Of a stretch of 64,000 nt of DNA, positions 62,583 to 64,000 are shown in pieces. The DNA is from Saccharothrix sp. S26 (lineage in GTDB: Bacteria > Actinomycetota > Actinomycetes > Mycobacteriales > Pseudonocardiaceae), in contig NZ_JAJUWT010000011.1 in assembly GCF_021390395.1 (NCBI RefSeq), positions 1 through 64,000 of the forward strand. Reading direction: 5' to 3'. The translations under genes were made by a program, and so were the position numbers. Below the pieces are notes generated by a model that saw only the letters and a program-made list of their open reading frames with translations, was not told the DNA's origin and made no database searches. How positions within the stretch are numbered: position 1 is the stretch's first letter; every line of letters begins with the position of its first letter.

Positions 62583-62732
62583 GCCGAAGTCGGGTGACGG
62601 GCGGGGTCGGGGTTGTGGTGTTCATGGCCTCGACCCTGCCCCCGCCGGCGGGGGCTGACCACGGGCGTTCGTGGATCTGTGGACAACTCCGGACCTGTGG
62701 ACAACTAGGGGGTAAGGGCTCGCGCCGGCAGG

Positions 62733-63692
62733 ATGAGCGCCGTGCGAAGCGTCTGCGTGGTCGGGCTCGGGTTGATCGGTGGTTCGGTGTTGCGCGCGGC
62801 GGCCGCCGCGGGGCGCGTGACCTGGGGCGCGACCGCTTCGACAGCCGACGCGGAGGCCGCCGCGCAGGACGGCTGCGACGTGCTCGACGTGGCCGGAGCG
62901 CTCGACCGCGCCCGTGAGCACGACGCGCTCGTCGTGGTCGCGGTCCCGCTGCCGGCTGTGGAAGAAGTGCTCCGCGCGCTCCCCGAAGGCATCCGGCTCA
63001 CCGACGTCGTCAGCGTCAAGGGCCCCGTCGCCGACCTGGTCCGCCGCGTCGCGCCGCACGCCCGGTACGTCGGCGGCCACCCCATGGCGGGCACCTCCAA
63101 CTCCGGCTGGGCCGCGGGCCGCGCCGACCTCTTCCACGACGCGCCCTGGGTCGTCACCGCCGAGGACGACGCCGACCCGGACGTGCTCACCGACGTGATC
63201 GAACTGGCCCTCGCCGCGAAAGCCCACGTCGTGCCCACCGCCGCCGCCGAGCACGACGCCGCGGTGGCCCGCATCTCGCACCTGCCGCACCTGCTCGCCG
63301 CCGTGCTGGCCAGCGTCGGCGCGGACGGCGGACCGCTGGCGCTCTCCCTGGCGGCGGGCTCGTTCGGCGACGGCACGCGCGTGGCCGGCAGCCGCCCCGA
63401 ACTGGTCCGCGCGATGTGCGAGGGCAACCGCGGCGCGCTGCTCGACGCGGTGGACGACGCGTTGGGCAGGCTCGGCGCGGCCCGCGGCTCGCTCGCCTCG
63501 ACCGGCGGCCTGGCCAAGACCATCGAGGCCGGTCACGCCGCACGCCGGGCGCTCGTGGACAAGCCGACGCTCACCGACCTGACCATCGACCTCACCGCCC
63601 CCGACGCCCTGCGGACCCTGCGCGACCTGGGCGCGCGCGGAGGCCGCATCGTTGCGCTGAACGGCTCAACCGCGCTCGCACTCACCCCATAG
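62733..63692 (+). CDS. tyrA: Prephenate dehydrogenase
   Basis: This 319-residue enzyme makes 4-hydroxyphenylpyruvate from prephenate, the step to tyrosine. GLGLIGGSVL at residues 11-20 is the dinucleotide site and VGGHPMAGTSNSGW is the prephenate region with the catalytic His, followed by HDAAVARISHLPHLLAA. The C-terminal helical domain forms the dimer. ATG 62733 is listed, but GTG 62742 has a better-spaced AGGA and may be the true start. Like the tadA unit, tyrA occupies the same place in mycobacteria (recalled). Confidence 0.94.
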   Translation: MSAVRSVCVVGLGLIGGSVLRAAAAAGRVTWGATASTADAEAAAQDGCDVLDVAGALDRAREHDALVVVAVPLPAVEEVLRALPEGIRLTDVVSVKGPVADLVRRVAPHARYVGGHPMAGTSNSGWAAGRADLFHDAPWVVTAEDDADPDVLTDVIELALAAKAHVVPTAAAEHDAAVARISHLPHLLAAVLASVGADGGPLALSLAAGSFGDGTRVAGSRPELVRAMCEGNRGALLDAVDDALGRLGAARGSLASTGGLAKTIEAGHAARRALVDKPTLTDLTIDLTAPDALRTLRDLGARGGRIVALNGSTALALTP

Positions 63693-63701
63693 GGTGCACC
63701 G

Positions 63702-64000
63702 GTGGAGCGTCGCAGGCTCATCGCCCTGGTCGGGGGACTCGCGCTCCTCGGCGGCGCGGTGGTGGTGCTGCGCCACGAGTCCGCTCCCCCGCGCCCGGAG
63801 ACGTTCGAACGGTTCCTGGCCGACACGGTCGAGTACGTCCCCGACGCCCAACGCCCGTCCGCGCCCACCGACCTGGCGCTGACCGCGCTGGACCGCACCA
63901 GCCTGCGCGCCACCTGGACGGCCGCCGACGGCATCGGCCACGGCGGCTTCGAGGTGCGCTGGAACGGCCGCACCCGCCTGGTCCGCGCCACCGAGACCGA
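63702..64000 (+). CDS. Membrane-anchored hypothetical protein, cut by window end
   Basis: The frame opens at GTG 63702 and is still open at base 64000, giving 99 residues. A hydrophobic anchor or signal at about residues 5-23 (LIALVGGLALLGGAVVVL) is followed by an extracytoplasmic part. From residue 51 onward, SAPTDLALTALDRTSLRATW with GFEVRWNG looks like the start of a fibronectin type III domain. The rest of the gene is outside the window. No role can be assigned. It begins nine bases after the tyrA stop, so the two may be co-transcribed. Confidence 0.7.
   Translation, partial: MERRRLIALVGGLALLGGAVVVLRHESAPPRPETFERFLADTVEYVPDAQRPSAPTDLALTALDRTSLRATWTAADGIGHGGFEVRWNGRTRLVRATET

Overview
The window reads as a chromosome segment of a very GC-rich filamentous actinobacterium, most likely of the order Pseudonocardiales (Saccharothrix, Actinosynnema or Lentzea type). 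The reasons are: third codon positions almost all G or C; many GTG starts and GTGA or ATGA stop/start overlaps; a WhiB protein; an AfsR/SARP-type regulator with NB-ARC and TPR domains; a DUF397/DUF5753 pair; a short SRP RNA in front of dnaX; and IdeR-type and LexA-type DNA boxes. From memory, much of the core gene order resembles two blocks of the Mycobacterium tuberculosis chromosome: the metallo-beta-lactamase fold protein, RidA, DUF4177, two ArsA ATPases, WhiB4, PonA2 and a metallophosphoesterase; then leuA, ask, asd, recR, ybaB, dnaX, tadA and tyrA.

Layout. 1-5 kb: a 16-bp tandem repeat, an HxlR regulator, a lactamase-fold hydrolase overlapping a Nudix hydrolase, and a three-gene coupled run (membrane protein, Gfo/Idh/MocA oxidoreductase, TPR protein). 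5-9.3 kb: an operon of two paralogous unknown proteins, RidA and DUF4177, then the DUF397/XRE pair with a cluster of TCGAAC sites. 9.3-16.6 kb: two ArsA-type ATPases, WhiB, class A penicillin-binding protein PonA2, a YqeY protein, a metallophosphoesterase and tRNA-Pro(CGG). 16.7-26.9 kb: accessory enzymes, including a MerR regulator, two methyltransferases, an S9 peptidase, a Dps/Ohr/flavin reductase stress group, an esterase, an MFS transporter and a TPMT-type methyltransferase. 26.9-35 kb: a sugar kinase, the asd-ask operon, a PIG-V-like membrane protein, a nitroreductase and leuA behind a leucine-rich leader peptide. 35-46 kb: an epoxide hydrolase, several regulator/target pairs with visible operators, and a complete dipeptide-type ABC importer. 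46-54 kb: the large SARP regulator, then the recombination/replication cluster recR-ybaB-dnaX with the SRP RNA, and a siderophore-binding lipoprotein under an IdeR-like box. 54-59.3 kb: tRNA-Ser(GGA), a secreted protein, a large secreted nuclease, a lone LexA box, and a decayed 1.3-kb element integrated at tRNA-Ser(CGA). 59.4-64 kb: tadA and its partner gene separated by a repeat-protein gene, then an M20 amidohydrolase, tyrA and a cut-off membrane protein.

Most interesting. (1) A 304-residue repeat protein (59858-60772) lies between tadA and its usual partner. It overlaps each neighbour by a four-base GTGA, and its length changes between repeat units all keep the frame. (2) A remnant of an integrated element is flanked by a tRNA-Ser 3'-half duplication and contains pieces of a broken tyrosine integrase. 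(3) A perfect LexA-type box stands between a secreted nuclease and a possible 18-residue peptide or hairpin RNA. (4) There are several clear cis-regulatory sites: the leuA leader, the IdeR box, the TetR operator and the TCGAAC cluster.

All assignments come from reading the sequence; no database search was possible.
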